Shown here: positions 1 to 10,200 of the stretch, piece by piece
Position numbering within the stretch: position 1 is the first letter of the stretch
Layout of the letters: each line of letters begins with the position of its first letter
Assembly (NCBI GenBank): GCA_900768785.1
Contig: CAAGEG010000146.1
Span: forward strand, 1-13,844
Direction of reading: 5' to 3'
DNA length: 13,844 nt
Origin: an uncultured Prevotella sp.
GTDB lineage: Bacteria > Bacteroidota > Bacteroidia > Bacteroidales > Bacteroidaceae
Translations under genes and position numbers: made by a program
Notes under the pieces: model-generated
The model's input: the letters and a program-made list of their open reading frames with translations, nothing else
The model's database searches: none
What the model was told of the DNA's origin: nothing

Positions 1-1973
1 TGAAACTATCAGACAAAGACCCATATGATTATGCCAAAGTGGAAAAAATCATTCCGGCAACAAAAGAACTGACAGTAGAGTTTGACATACAAGCCGAACA
101 AAACAATCATGGGCAGATGAATATCGAGTTTCTCGACAATATGGGCAACATGTGTTCACGTATAGTTTTGGATTCTAAAGCCACAATGAAAGTAAAAGGA
201 GGCGCAAGATATGGCGGAATGGTAAAGCAATATGAGCCGGGAAAGACATATCATATAAAAGCAATCCTCTCTGTTGACGGACATACCGGCACCTACTATG
301 TTGACGGGAAGAAAGCGGCATCAAGAATGTTTGACACACCCGTTGAGTCTATAACACGAATTGTATTCCGTACGGGTAACCTGTTTGACTATCCAAGCAT
401 AGAAACTCCGGCTGACCAAACTGCGGATATGCCACGTGCAGACGACACAGATCCTATGGCAACATTCCGTATTGCCAATTTAAAGACTACATCTGCTGAT
501 GCAGACTCTGCTGCTTGTTTGCTAAAATATGACAACTTTGCTCAATATGCCGAACATTTCAACAGCATGGAAGATGAGAATATTGTGACCGATATTCCCA
601 ATAGTGAGTCATCAGAATGGATGAGCCGCAATATCCCTCTTTTTGATTGCCCGGACAAGGCAATGGAGGAGATGTACTATTATAGGTGGTGGACATTACG
701 CAAGCACATAAAGCGCACGCCCGTTGGCTATGGCATGACAGAATTTCTTGTACAAAGGTCGTATGCCGACCGCTATAACCTTATTGCATGCGCCATTGGA
801 CACCATATAATGGAAAGTCGTTGGCTAAGAGATACTACATACTTAAAACAAATCCTCAACACATGGTATCATGGTAACGACGGCAAGCCCATGCCTAAAA
901 TGGTTAAATTCAGCTCTTGGAACCCCGCAGCTGTCTTTGAAGCATATAAAGTGTGGGGTGACAAAAACTTCCTCTTGAACATCAAACCGTCATTAGAAGA
1001 AGAATATGCACGTTGGAAAAGCACAAACAGACTTCAAAACGGACTTTATTGGCAGGGTGATGTGCAAGACGGAATGGAAGAAAGCATCAGCGGTGGCAGG
1101 AAGAAAAAATATGCACGCCCAACAATAAATAGTTACATGTATGGAAATGCCAAAGCTTTGGCTGACATTAATGCCATCGCAGACGACAAAAACAAAGCCG
1201 ATATATATTCTGCAGATGCAAACGAGATGAAGTTGCTTATTGAAAAACGCTTATGGAGCGAAAAAGACAAATTCTTTGAAACCATGAGAGGTGACACTCT
1301 TGCGGCTGTAAGAGAAGCAATTGGCTTTATTCCTTGGTATTTCAACATGCCTGCAGCAGGAACGTTTGATGAAGCATGGAAACAAGTTGAAGACGAAAAA
1401 GGGTTTTCCGCACCTTATGGACTGACAACAGCCGAGAGACGTCATCCTTTGTTCAGGTCACATGGCACGGGAACATGCGAATGGGACGGTGCAATATGGC
1501 CTTTCGCTTCAAGCCAAACCTTAACAGCTATGGCTAACTACATAAACAACTACCCCACACCGATTGTAAGTAAAGAAACGTTCTTCAAACAAATGAAGCT
1601 ATATGTTGAAAGTCAGCACCACAGAGGAAGACCTTACATTGGCGAATATCTTGACGAGACAAATGGTGCATGGCTAATGGGAGACAGAGAACGTAGCAGA
1701 TACTACAACCATTCCACATTTAACGACTTGATAATAACCGGTATCGTCGGACTAAGACCGCAGGCTGACGGGAGCATAGAAGTAAACCCGCTGCTACCTG
1801 AAGATACGTGGAACTATTTCTGTCTTGACAAAATAAACTATCATGGTAATACTCTAACCATAGTATATGACAAGACCGGACAACAATATCATCAAGGCAA
1901 AGGACTTATGTTATTTGTAAATGGCAATAAAGTGGCACAAAGAAAAGATATAGGAAAACTTATATATAAGTAA
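1..1973 (+). CDS. (alpha/alpha)6 glycoside hydrolase, GH142-like, 5'-truncated
   Basis: The reading frame is open back to the first complete codon at position 3, so the GTG at 39 is not the real start and the N-terminus lies outside the window. The first ~165 visible residues look like a LamG-type beta-sandwich (alternating strands, 'TYYVDGKK'). From about nt 600 to the end the protein resembles the (alpha/alpha)6 trehalase/GH63-like (MGH1-like) fold. A 'QDGMEES' segment gives a likely general acid Asp (codon 1068-1070), and 'GEYLDE' gives a likely base Glu (codon 1644-1646). 'CEWDGAIWPFASSQT' is typical of this fold. From the RG-II setting I infer GH142 (beta-L-arabinofuranosidase acting on chain D). 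In B. thetaiotaomicron BT1020 such a domain follows a GH143 propeller, which could be the missing N-terminal part. The fold is fairly sure; the exact family and substrate are inferred. It could instead be another GH63/GH37-like family. Confidence 0.7.
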   Translation, partial: KLSDKDPYDYAKVEKIIPATKELTVEFDIQAEQNNHGQMNIEFLDNMGNMCSRIVLDSKATMKVKGGARYGGMVKQYEPGKTYHIKAILSVDGHTGTYYVDGKKAASRMFDTPVESITRIVFRTGNLFDYPSIETPADQTADMPRADDTDPMATFRIANLKTTSADADSAACLLKYDNFAQYAEHFNSMEDENIVTDIPNSESSEWMSRNIPLFDCPDKAMEEMYYYRWWTLRKHIKRTPVGYGMTEFLVQRSYADRYNLIACAIGHHIMESRWLRDTTYLKQILNTWYHGNDGKPMPKMVKFSSWNPAAVFEAYKVWGDKNFLLNIKPSLEEEYARWKSTNRLQNGLYWQGDVQDGMEESISGGRKKKYARPTINSYMYGNAKALADINAIADDKNKADIYSADANEMKLLIEKRLWSEKDKFFETMRGDTLAAVREAIGFIPWYFNMPAAGTFDEAWKQVEDEKGFSAPYGLTTAERRHPLFRSHGTGTCEWDGAIWPFASSQTLTAMANYINNYPTPIVSKETFFKQMKLYVESQHHRGRPYIGEYLDETNGAWLMGDRERSRYYNHSTFNDLIITGIVGLRPQADGSIEVNPLLPEDTWNYFCLDKINYHGNTLTIVYDKTGQQYHQGKGLMLFVNGNKVAQRKDIGKLIYK

Positions 1974-1991
1974 ATCAATAATGAAAAGGAT

Positions 1992-3275
1992 ATGAAAAGA
2001 TTTTTTCTACAAGCCTTAATGTTTTATAGTGTTGTGGCTGGAGCTCAAACTTTTGACTCTAAATACACAAGACCGTTAGGTGACGTTCTTAATGATGTTT
2101 CCAAAAGATTTGGTGTCAAACTGAAATATAATGTTGATACTACAGGACTGAAATTAACGTATGCCGACTTTCGCATACGTCCCTACTCGGTTGAAGAAAC
2201 GCTTAATAACATCTTGTCTCCGTTTGATTTCAAAGCTATAAAGCAAAACAACAAATTATACAAGATTAAACCATACGAATATCCTCGCAGACAGCCCGAA
2301 GACGGAACAAAACTTATAAAATGGCTCTCTTCACTCTATAGTGACAAATCGGCATGGGAAGCTCGCAAAGACACCTTGAAAAAGGAAGTTCGCATGCGGT
2401 TAGAGATTGACAAATTGTTACCTTTATGTTCTAATGAGCCTCCTAAATATTCTAAAATTAGAAAGTTTGATGGTTATACCGTACAAAATTTCCGTCTTAA
2501 AACCGTTAACGGACATACCGTTTGCGGGTCTATTTATTCACCTATAACAAAAGGTAAACATCCGTTGATAATATGTCCGAATGGTCATTTTGCCAACGGA
2601 AGGTATGGCGAAGTGCAACAACTGCGACTCGGGACATTAGCCCGAATGGGTGCTATATGCGTGGATTATGACCTTTGGGGCTGGGGACAATCAGCAGATG
2701 AGGTTGGAAAAGAAGCCCATCAAACAGCAGAAGCTCATATCATGCAAGCCATTAACGGCATAAGAATACTTGATTGGATGATATGCCGCAAAGATGTAGA
2801 TACAAAAAGAATAGGTGTTAATGGTGGATCAGGTGGAGGCACACAGACTGTTTTGCTAACGGTTCTTGATAACAGATATACAGCTTGCAACCCGGTTGTA
2901 AGTATGTCATCATGGTTTGACGGCGGTTGTCCATGTGAAAGTGGCATGCCTATACAATTATCCGGTGGTGGAACATGTAATGCCGAGCTTGCTGCCATGT
3001 TTGCGCCACGCCCTATGATGATTGTAAGTGATGGTGGAGACTGGACATCTACTACTCCCGAACTTGAATATCCTTATTTGCAGAAAATCTATAATTTCTA
3101 TGACGCAAAGCAAAACATAAGCAATATTCATCTACCTAACGAACGACATGACTTCGGACCGAACAAGCGTAATGCTGTATATAAATTTTTTATAGATACC
3201 TTTGGACTTGATGCATCAAAACTTGATGAAAACAAGATAACAATTGAAGACGAAGAAGCCCTGAAATTCAAATAG
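1992..3275 (+). CDS. Secreted alpha/beta-hydrolase esterase with STN-like domain, probable RG-II pectin methylesterase (CE19-like)
   Basis: This 427-residue protein starts with a type I signal peptide (MKRFFLQALMF, likely cleavage after AGA-18). Residues ~26-93 resemble an STN domain, the small domain normally found at the N-terminus of TonB-dependent transducers and secretins ('PLGDVLNDVSKRFGVKLKYN', then 'YSVEETLNNIL' and 'LYKI'). Residues ~155-410 form an alpha/beta-hydrolase. The nucleophile is probably Ser280 in 'NGGSGGG' (a GxSxG elbow), the acid Asp347 or Asp350 in 'VSDGGDW', and the base His386 in 'ERHDF'. The catalytic part looks like the AXE1/dienelactone hydrolase group. Between RG-II enzymes the best guess is a relative of BT1017, a pectin methylesterase with an alpha/beta-hydrolase fold (founder of CE19) needed for RG-II use. 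Acetylesterase activity is the main alternative, since RG-II carries both groups. It begins 18 bases after the previous stop. ATG 1992 is chosen because it gives the complete signal peptide. Confidence 0.75.
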   Translation: MKRFFLQALMFYSVVAGAQTFDSKYTRPLGDVLNDVSKRFGVKLKYNVDTTGLKLTYADFRIRPYSVEETLNNILSPFDFKAIKQNNKLYKIKPYEYPRRQPEDGTKLIKWLSSLYSDKSAWEARKDTLKKEVRMRLEIDKLLPLCSNEPPKYSKIRKFDGYTVQNFRLKTVNGHTVCGSIYSPITKGKHPLIICPNGHFANGRYGEVQQLRLGTLARMGAICVDYDLWGWGQSADEVGKEAHQTAEAHIMQAINGIRILDWMICRKDVDTKRIGVNGGSGGGTQTVLLTVLDNRYTACNPVVSMSSWFDGGCPCESGMPIQLSGGGTCNAELAAMFAPRPMMIVSDGGDWTSTTPELEYPYLQKIYNFYDAKQNISNIHLPNERHDFGPNKRNAVYKFFIDTFGLDASKLDENKITIEDEEALKFK

Positions 3276-3354
3276 TATTAAAGGCAGATATTAATCCCTA
3301 TACGTGAAAACCACATTCTTTAATAACTCAAAAAAGCATTTGCTTCACAACATT

Positions 3355-5838
3355 ATGGCAATAAAAACCTTAGTAATATCAATTATCACATCTTGTGCAT
3401 TTGCAACACAAGCCTTTTGTAGCCCACTCAATCAAAATGAGAAAGACTTGAGCGTTAAGGACAATAAACACATATTATGGTATGATGCTCCTGCCTCCAT
3501 TTGGACAGAAGCACTACCAATAGGCAATAGTCGCTTGGGAGCTATGATTTATGGTATTCCTTCATCAGAAAGACTACAACTAAATGAAGAAACCATTTGG
3601 GCCGGACGTCCTAACAATAATGCTAACCCGGAAGCTTTGGAGTATCTGCCCAAAGTAAGACAACTCGTTTGGGACGGCAAATACAAAGAGGCACAAGACC
3701 TTGCAACAAAACACGTACAGGCTAATACCAACAGCGGCATGCCATATCAACCGTTTGGAGATTTGTATATCAGTTTCCCTAACGTAAAAGACTACGACAA
3801 TTATTACAGAGAACTGAATCTTGACTCGGCAAGGGCTATTACAAGATATACATCTAATGGTGTTACCTATCAAAGAGAATATCTATCAGCACTAAAAGAC
3901 AACGTAATAGCCATACGACTTACAGCCGATAAAAAAGGCATGATTACATGTACGGCACAAATGACATCACCACAACAAGACGTAACTATTTGTTCTGAAA
4001 AAGATGAAATAGTTCTTAGCGGCATTAGTGGTTGGCATGAGGGGCTGAAAGGAAAAGTTACGTTTACAGGACGTGCTTCGGCAACAATAAAAGGTGGCAC
4101 CATGTGTAGTCGTGACGGCATATTACAGATAAGTAATGCAGATGAAGCCGTGATATATCTTACTATCGCAACTTGCTTCAAACACTATGATGACATTAGT
4201 GCTAATGACACCTTGTTGTCGGAGAAGACACTTCGTGAGGCTTTAGCAAAAGACTTTAATACCATAAAAAGCGATCATGTAAAATTCTATAAAAGCCAGT
4301 ATGATCGTGTAAAGCTGTATCTTGGTGATGATAAATACTCACACCTTACAACCGACAAACGTGTTGAAACATTCAAACAACATTTAGATTTACACCTTGC
4401 CGAAACTTATTTCCAATTCGGACGCTATTTGCTGATTTGCACATCACAGCCCGGCACACAACCACCTACTCTGCAAGGTATATGGAACGATAAAATGCTA
4501 CCTTCATGGGACAGCAAATACACGTGTAACATTAATCTTGAAATGAACTATTGGCCGGCAGAAGTGACCAATCTCACGGAATTGACAGAACCACTACTTA
4601 GTCTTGTCAAAGACGTAAGCCAAACAGGAAGAGATGCAGCACGTATTATGTATGGCGCAGATGGTTGGGTGCTTCATCATAACACAGACTTATGGAGAGT
4701 AACAGGCGCTATTGACAAAGCTCCGTCAGGTCTTTGGCCTATGGGTGGCGCATGGCTTTGCCAACATGTATGGGAACATTATCTTTATAAAGGTGACAAA
4801 GCATTTCTTGAACACTTTTTCCCGATTATGGAAAATGCGGCTCGCTTTATAAATCAAATAATGGTGAAACATCCAAAAACCGACAATTGGGTAGTTTGTC
4901 CAAGTCTTTCTCCCGAGAACCAACATCCTTACAAATCTACAACAGCTGCCGGCGTAACTATGGATAACGAACTTATATACGATTTGTTTACTCATGTTAT
5001 AGATGCAGCAAAAATATTAGGGAAGACAGAAGGCAATACACTTATTGACAGTCTGAGAACTAAACTCAACGGTTTGCTTCCTCTTCAAACCGGACGTTGG
5101 GGACAACTGCAAGAATGGATGGACGATTGGGATAACCCTGATGACACTCACAGACATGTGTCACATCTTTATGCCATGTATCCAAGCAATCAGATATCAC
5201 CTATCCGTACTCCTAAACTTGCCGCAGCGGCACGCACATCTTTAATACATAGAGGAGACCCCTCTACGGGATGGAGTATGGGTTGGAAAGTATGCCTATG
5301 GTCACGCTTGCTTGACGGTAATCATGCTTGGAAACTCATCGGCGACCAATTGACACTTGTAAGAAACGAGAAGAAAAAAGGTGGAACTTATGCAAATCTA
5401 TTTGATGCACACCCTCCATTCCAAATCGATGGCAACTTCGGATGTACTGCAGGCATAGCGGAAATGTTATTACAGAGTCATGACGGTTTCGTTTATCTGT
5501 TGCCGGCAATACCCGACACATGGGATAAAGGTAGTGTTAAAGGGCTGAAAGCTCGCGGAGGATTTACCGTAGATATAGCATGGGAAAATGGCAAAATTGA
5601 AAAAGCCGTTATTAAATCTGATTTGGGAGGAAATCTTCGCATTCGTTCCGCAGTACCACTTAAAGGTCTCAAAATAGCAAAAGGAAATAATAAAAATCCT
5701 TTTTATGCCGTTCCGAATGACATAAAACAGCAGATTAACAACCCCGAAGCTTTAGAGATGTTGCCCGAATTGAAAACAACTTATCTCTATGATATACCTA
5801 CCAAGAAAGGACAAACAATAGTATTAACAGCAAAATAA
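3355..5838 (+). CDS. GH95 alpha-L-galactosidase / alpha-L-fucosidase
   Basis: This is a full-length GH95 enzyme (827 residues from ATG 3355). It has the N-terminal beta-domain signature 'ALPIGNSRLGAMIYG' and 'LNEETIWAG', a linker, the (alpha/alpha)6 catalytic barrel (~300-680) and a C-terminal beta-domain. Counting from ATG 3355, the residues matching Bifidobacterium AfcA are Asn392 and Asn394 ('CNINLEMNYW'), the general acid Glu521 ('SLSPENQ') and Asp692 ('FQIDGNFG'). GH95 is an inverting family. Thr390, two residues before Asn392, sits where AfcA has His419; as I recall, an alpha-L-galactosidase of the family also has Thr there. With the neighbours, this points to removal of terminal L-Gal from RG-II chain A. 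Start: GTG 3304 is also in frame (844 residues), but ATG 3355 places a hydrophobic signal peptide at the N-terminus. Cleavage at 'AFA' is most likely. An 'ITSC' lipobox-like string is present, but hydrophobic residues follow it, so a lipoprotein is less likely. Confidence 0.93.
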   Translation: MAIKTLVISIITSCAFATQAFCSPLNQNEKDLSVKDNKHILWYDAPASIWTEALPIGNSRLGAMIYGIPSSERLQLNEETIWAGRPNNNANPEALEYLPKVRQLVWDGKYKEAQDLATKHVQANTNSGMPYQPFGDLYISFPNVKDYDNYYRELNLDSARAITRYTSNGVTYQREYLSALKDNVIAIRLTADKKGMITCTAQMTSPQQDVTICSEKDEIVLSGISGWHEGLKGKVTFTGRASATIKGGTMCSRDGILQISNADEAVIYLTIATCFKHYDDISANDTLLSEKTLREALAKDFNTIKSDHVKFYKSQYDRVKLYLGDDKYSHLTTDKRVETFKQHLDLHLAETYFQFGRYLLICTSQPGTQPPTLQGIWNDKMLPSWDSKYTCNINLEMNYWPAEVTNLTELTEPLLSLVKDVSQTGRDAARIMYGADGWVLHHNTDLWRVTGAIDKAPSGLWPMGGAWLCQHVWEHYLYKGDKAFLEHFFPIMENAARFINQIMVKHPKTDNWVVCPSLSPENQHPYKSTTAAGVTMDNELIYDLFTHVIDAAKILGKTEGNTLIDSLRTKLNGLLPLQTGRWGQLQEWMDDWDNPDDTHRHVSHLYAMYPSNQISPIRTPKLAAAARTSLIHRGDPSTGWSMGWKVCLWSRLLDGNHAWKLIGDQLTLVRNEKKKGGTYANLFDAHPPFQIDGNFGCTAGIAEMLLQSHDGFVYLLPAIPDTWDKGSVKGLKARGGFTVDIAWENGKIEKAVIKSDLGGNLRIRSAVPLKGLKIAKGNNKNPFYAVPNDIKQQINNPEALEMLPELKTTYLYDIPTKKGQTIVLTAK

Positions 5839-5852
5839 ACTGATTATATATT

Positions 5853-7283
5853 ATGAAACACAAACTGATTATTGCCATCATGTTGCTTTTTGCAACTGTT
5901 ACAGCCCACGCGGCAGGAAAAATTTATAAGCCATGGTCCAACGGAAAACTGAAAGTGTCTGATAACAATCTTTATATCATACACGACAACGGCACACCTT
6001 TCTTCTGGATGGGCAACACGGCATGGTTGCTTCCTGAACGTTTGAACCGTGAAGAGGCTGAATATTTTCTCGCAAAAGACCGTGAAGCAGGTTATAATGT
6101 TGAACAAATACAAGTTCTTAACGCTATTCCTACTTTTAATGTATATGGTCATCAAGCCAATAATGCAGAGTTTGACTTCAGCAAAGTCTCAAAACCGGGT
6201 GTTTACGGATATTGGGAACATCTTGATTATATTGTTGATACAGCCGAACGTAATGGAATTTATATCGCTATGGACTGCATATGGGGGTCTATGTTGAAAC
6301 AAATGGATATCAAAAAGGCCGAAAACTTAGGACGTTTTCTCGCTACTCGTTATAAAGACAAACCAAATATCATTTGGATGATTGGCGGAGACATCATGGG
6401 CGACAGGTCTCCCGAAATATGGGATGCTATGGCTCGCGCAATAAAAAAGATTGACAAAAACCATATAATGACTTTTCATCCAAGAGGCAGAACCACTTCC
6501 GCATGGTGGTATAACGATAGAGAATGGATGGATTTCAATATGTTCCAAAGCGGACACCGCCGTTATGGCCAACGTAATGGTGATGGTGACTACACCATAA
6601 AAGATAATACCGAAGAAGACAACTGGCGCTATATTGACATGAGTTTTGAGAAAAAGCCTCTTCGTCCCGTTATTGACGGAGAGCCGTCTTATGAAGATAT
6701 TCCACAAGGATTACATGATTTCTCTGCTCCACGTTGGCAAGACTATGACGTAAGACGCTATGCTTATTGGGCTGTCTTTGGTGGATGCTTCGGTCATACA
6801 TACGGCCACAATTCCGTTATGCAGTTTATACGTCCGGGACTTAGCGCATCTTTCGGCGCTGAAAAGGCATGGTGGGACGCCATGAAAGATCCGGGATACA
6901 ACCAAATGAAATATCTAAAGTGGCTCATGCTCACATTCCCATTCACAGAACGCATAGCTGACCAAAGCATTATTGCAGGACAGAACGGCGAACGTTATGA
7001 CCGTGTAATAGCAACACGTGGAAACGACTATCTGTTGGTATATAATTATAGTGGAAAACCAATGGATATTGATCTCGGAAAGATTAGCGGAAGCAAGAAA
7101 AACGTTTGGTGGATGAACCCGACAGACGGCAAATTGACTTATCTTGGCGAATATGACAGCAAAGTAACTTCATTTTCTTATGATGCAGCCTACTTACGCG
7201 GTTCCGACCGTGTGCTTATTGCCGTTGATGCAACCAAGAATTATCTTAACAAGACTGATACTGTAATACCGGTAAAACAATGA
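5853..7283 (+). CDS. GH140 apiosidase (DUF4038 + PF12904)
   Basis: This 476-residue protein has a signal peptide (cleavage near AHA-A, residues 20-21). A DUF4038 TIM barrel follows (~25-375, starting 'GTPFFWMGNTAWLL'), then a PF12904 beta-domain ('putative collagen-binding domain', ~385-465). This is the architecture of GH140, whose founder BT1012 cuts the apiose-galacturonate link joining RG-II side chains A/B to the backbone. The catalytic pair is visible: Asp180 in 'WMIGGDIMG' and Glu277 in 'VIDGEPSYED'. Their spacing of 97 residues equals that of the BT1012 pair as I recall it (Asp187/Glu284). Because apiose is rare outside RG-II and apiogalacturonan, this gene is the best single clue to the target of the locus. 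It starts 15 bases after the GH95 stop and its last four bases (ATGA) are the start of the next gene, so the two are probably translationally coupled. Family call strong; RG-II activity is by homology. Confidence 0.92.
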   Translation: MKHKLIIAIMLLFATVTAHAAGKIYKPWSNGKLKVSDNNLYIIHDNGTPFFWMGNTAWLLPERLNREEAEYFLAKDREAGYNVEQIQVLNAIPTFNVYGHQANNAEFDFSKVSKPGVYGYWEHLDYIVDTAERNGIYIAMDCIWGSMLKQMDIKKAENLGRFLATRYKDKPNIIWMIGGDIMGDRSPEIWDAMARAIKKIDKNHIMTFHPRGRTTSAWWYNDREWMDFNMFQSGHRRYGQRNGDGDYTIKDNTEEDNWRYIDMSFEKKPLRPVIDGEPSYEDIPQGLHDFSAPRWQDYDVRRYAYWAVFGGCFGHTYGHNSVMQFIRPGLSASFGAEKAWWDAMKDPGYNQMKYLKWLMLTFPFTERIADQSIIAGQNGERYDRVIATRGNDYLLVYNYSGKPMDIDLGKISGSKKNVWWMNPTDGKLTYLGEYDSKVTSFSYDAAYLRGSDRVLIAVDATKNYLNKTDTVIPVKQ

Positions 7284-10200
7284 TAAAGAAGATTTTCTTC
7301 ATCGTCTTGACTCTGGCAATATGCATACCTATTGCAGCAGCGAAGAAAAAGACGGCAAAAAAAGCCGTCTTCCCCGTTTCGGTGACAGAGCTTAAGACCG
7401 AGCGCATGGTGAATCCCATGAGTATAGATACCCCTACCCCACGTTTGGGCTGGATTATTACATCTCAAAAAAATGATGTTCTTCAAACGTCATGCAGAAT
7501 AATAGTAGCCTCAACAGAAGAAAAAGCACAAGCTCTTGATGGTGATTTGTGGGACACTACTATTAATGGGAGCAAATCTCAATGGATTTCTTATGCCGGA
7601 AAGACCCTAAAAAGCAACACAAGATGCTATTGGAGAGTTAAGGTAAACACCACTCAAGGCTCTTCCGATTGGAGTGATATAGCCACATGGAACGTTGGAT
7701 TGCTTACCGAATCTGATTGGAGCGGACAATGGGTAGGACTTGACAAAGCAATGGCATGGGATATTGAGGATGTCCACAGCCAATTAAGTTCAAGATACTT
7801 ACGTTCTGAATTCAAATTGGATAAAGAAATAAAACGTGCAACATTATATATCAGCGGACTCGGTATGTATGAAGCATTCATCAACGGCAAGAGAGTTGGC
7901 AATCAAGTGCTTGCGCCTGCCCCTACTGATTACAGAAGAACCGTGCTATATAATGCTTTTGATGTTACGTCCTTGCTTGCTGAAAATAATGCTATTGGCG
8001 TTACTCTCGGCAACGGGCGTTATTACACCATGCAACAAAAAAAGAAACCTTACAAAATTGCCAACTTCGGATATCCCAAACTGAGACTTAACCTCATAAT
8101 AGAGTTTGCCGATGGCAAGAAAAAAGTGATTTCTTCTGACAGCAAATGGAAACTCAACCCCGATGGAGCTATTCGTTCAAATAATGAATACGACGGAGAA
8201 ATTTATGATGCGCGCAAAGAGTTTGACGGTTGGACACTTCCCGGTTTTAATGACAAGGCTTGGCTTCCGGCAGAACGTGTTGCCATTCCTTATGGTACAT
8301 TAAGAGGAGCCATGAGTCCCGACATGAAAGTTGTGAAAACGTTAAAACCCGTCAGCATCAACCGTCGTGGCAATAGCATAATATTGGATTTCGGACAAAA
8401 CACAGCGGGATGGCTTAAGACACGTATAGGCAATATTGCTGCCGGAGATACGGTTACCATTCGTTATGCTGAGAAACTTGACTCCGCAGGATGTTTATAT
8501 AGAGTCAATTTCCGAAATGCTCTTTCTACCGATTACTATATAGCTAATGGTAAAGAACAAGGACGCTGGTGGTCACCGGCTTTTTCTTATCATGGTTTTA
8601 GATATGCTGAAATCACAGGTCTCAAAGATATAGGTACCGAAGATGTGATTGCCGAAGTAATAAGTGACGAAATGGAACAAACAGGTACATTCCATTCTTC
8701 AGACGAAACGCTTAACAAAATATTCAATAATGCCGTTTGGGGCATATTGTCTAATTATAAAGGAATGCCTGTTGACTGTCCGCAACGAGACGAACGTCAG
8801 CCTTGGCTTGGCGACCGCACACGTGGATGTTTCGGAGAAGCCTTTATTTTTGACAATAACAAGTTATATGCCAAATGGGCACGCGATATTTGCGAGGCTC
8901 AACGTGAAGACGGATGCATTCCTGATGTGGCTCCGGCATACTGGAACTATTATAGCGACAACATTACATGGCCGGCAGCTCTACCTTTTTCTATGGAGAT
9001 GATGCTCAACCAATATGGTGATGAGCAACCGATATATCAATATTACCCGGCTGTTAAACGTTGGTTGCGCCACATGAAAGACCGTTATGCCAACAACGGT
9101 TTAATGCCACGTGACAAGTATGGCGATTGGTGCGTACCACCGGAAGACATAAAAATGATTCATAGTCAAGATGCTAAGCGCAAGACCGACGGCACTCTCA
9201 TAGCCACAGCATACTATTACAGACTCAACAAACTGATGCAGCGATTTGCTCTGATGCAAGGTCTTGATGCCGATGCCAAAGATTTTGAGCAAGAAGCAGC
9301 CAACGTGAAGAAAGCTTTCAATAATGCTTTCCTTCATATAAACAAAGGTACAGCAGAGGTAACAGACCACTTGCTCTATCCGGATAGCACATTCTATGGC
9401 AACAATACCGTAACAGCCAATCTCTTGCCTTATGCTTTCGGTATGATAGACGATAATTACGTACGTGATGAAGTGCAGAAAAACATCATAAAAAATATTA
9501 TTACCGACAACAAAGGACATATATCTTGTGGCGTTATCGGCGTTCAATGGCTCATGCATGGGCTTACAGATATGGGACGAGGTGATATCGCATGGTTATT
9601 GGCAACAAACAAGAAGTATCCTTCATGGGGATATATGGCAGAAAAAGGTGCTACCACAATATGGGAATTGTGGAACGGAGATACTGCCAGTCCTAAGATG
9701 AACAGCGGTAATCACGTTATGTTGCTTGGCGATCTCATTTCGTGGATATATGAAGATTTGGGCGGAATAAAGGCTGATGAAGCTATTCCCGGATACAAAC
9801 ACATCATTCTAAAACCGGATTTCTCCGTAGATGAGATTGATGACATCAATACTTCTTACAAGTCAATTTATGGAATGATAACAAGTCGTTGGACTAAAGC
9901 ACAAGGCAAACTTGCTTGGCATGTGGAAATTCCTGCCAATACTACAGCTACACTCTATATGCCGAATGGTTCAACAAGGAATATAGGTTCCGGAACATAC
10001 GATTTTTATGAGACCCTGCCCGTAGGAAATGAGGCAATTGTATGTAATGAGTTCTTATATACTAATACTTCTTTCCCCGAATGTCATTCTGCTACCATAA
10101 CGGAAGCACGAAACGGAGACCTCATAGCAACATATTTCGGAGGGACAAAAGAGCGTAATCCTGATGTTTGTATATGGACAAGCCGTAAACCAAAGGGCAG

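Noticed and set aside
1981..1995. Mini-ORF M-K-R-I-stop whose TGA overlaps the esterase ATG, with an imperfect repeat of the start region
   Set aside because: Four codons give no testable signal of selection, and the AAGGA ahead of ATG 1992 is only one base away, too close for a ribosome binding site. Chance is the simplest explanation.
3276..3354. Possible internal promoter before the GH95 gene
   Set aside because: This is the longest gap between genes, but no TAnnTTTG box or hairpin was found in it, and part of it is in frame with the alternative GTG start.
5836..5872. Direct repeat AAACTGATTAT on either side of the apiosidase start
   Set aside because: Only two 11-base copies in AT-rich DNA, one inside the signal peptide codons; no regulatory pattern follows from it.
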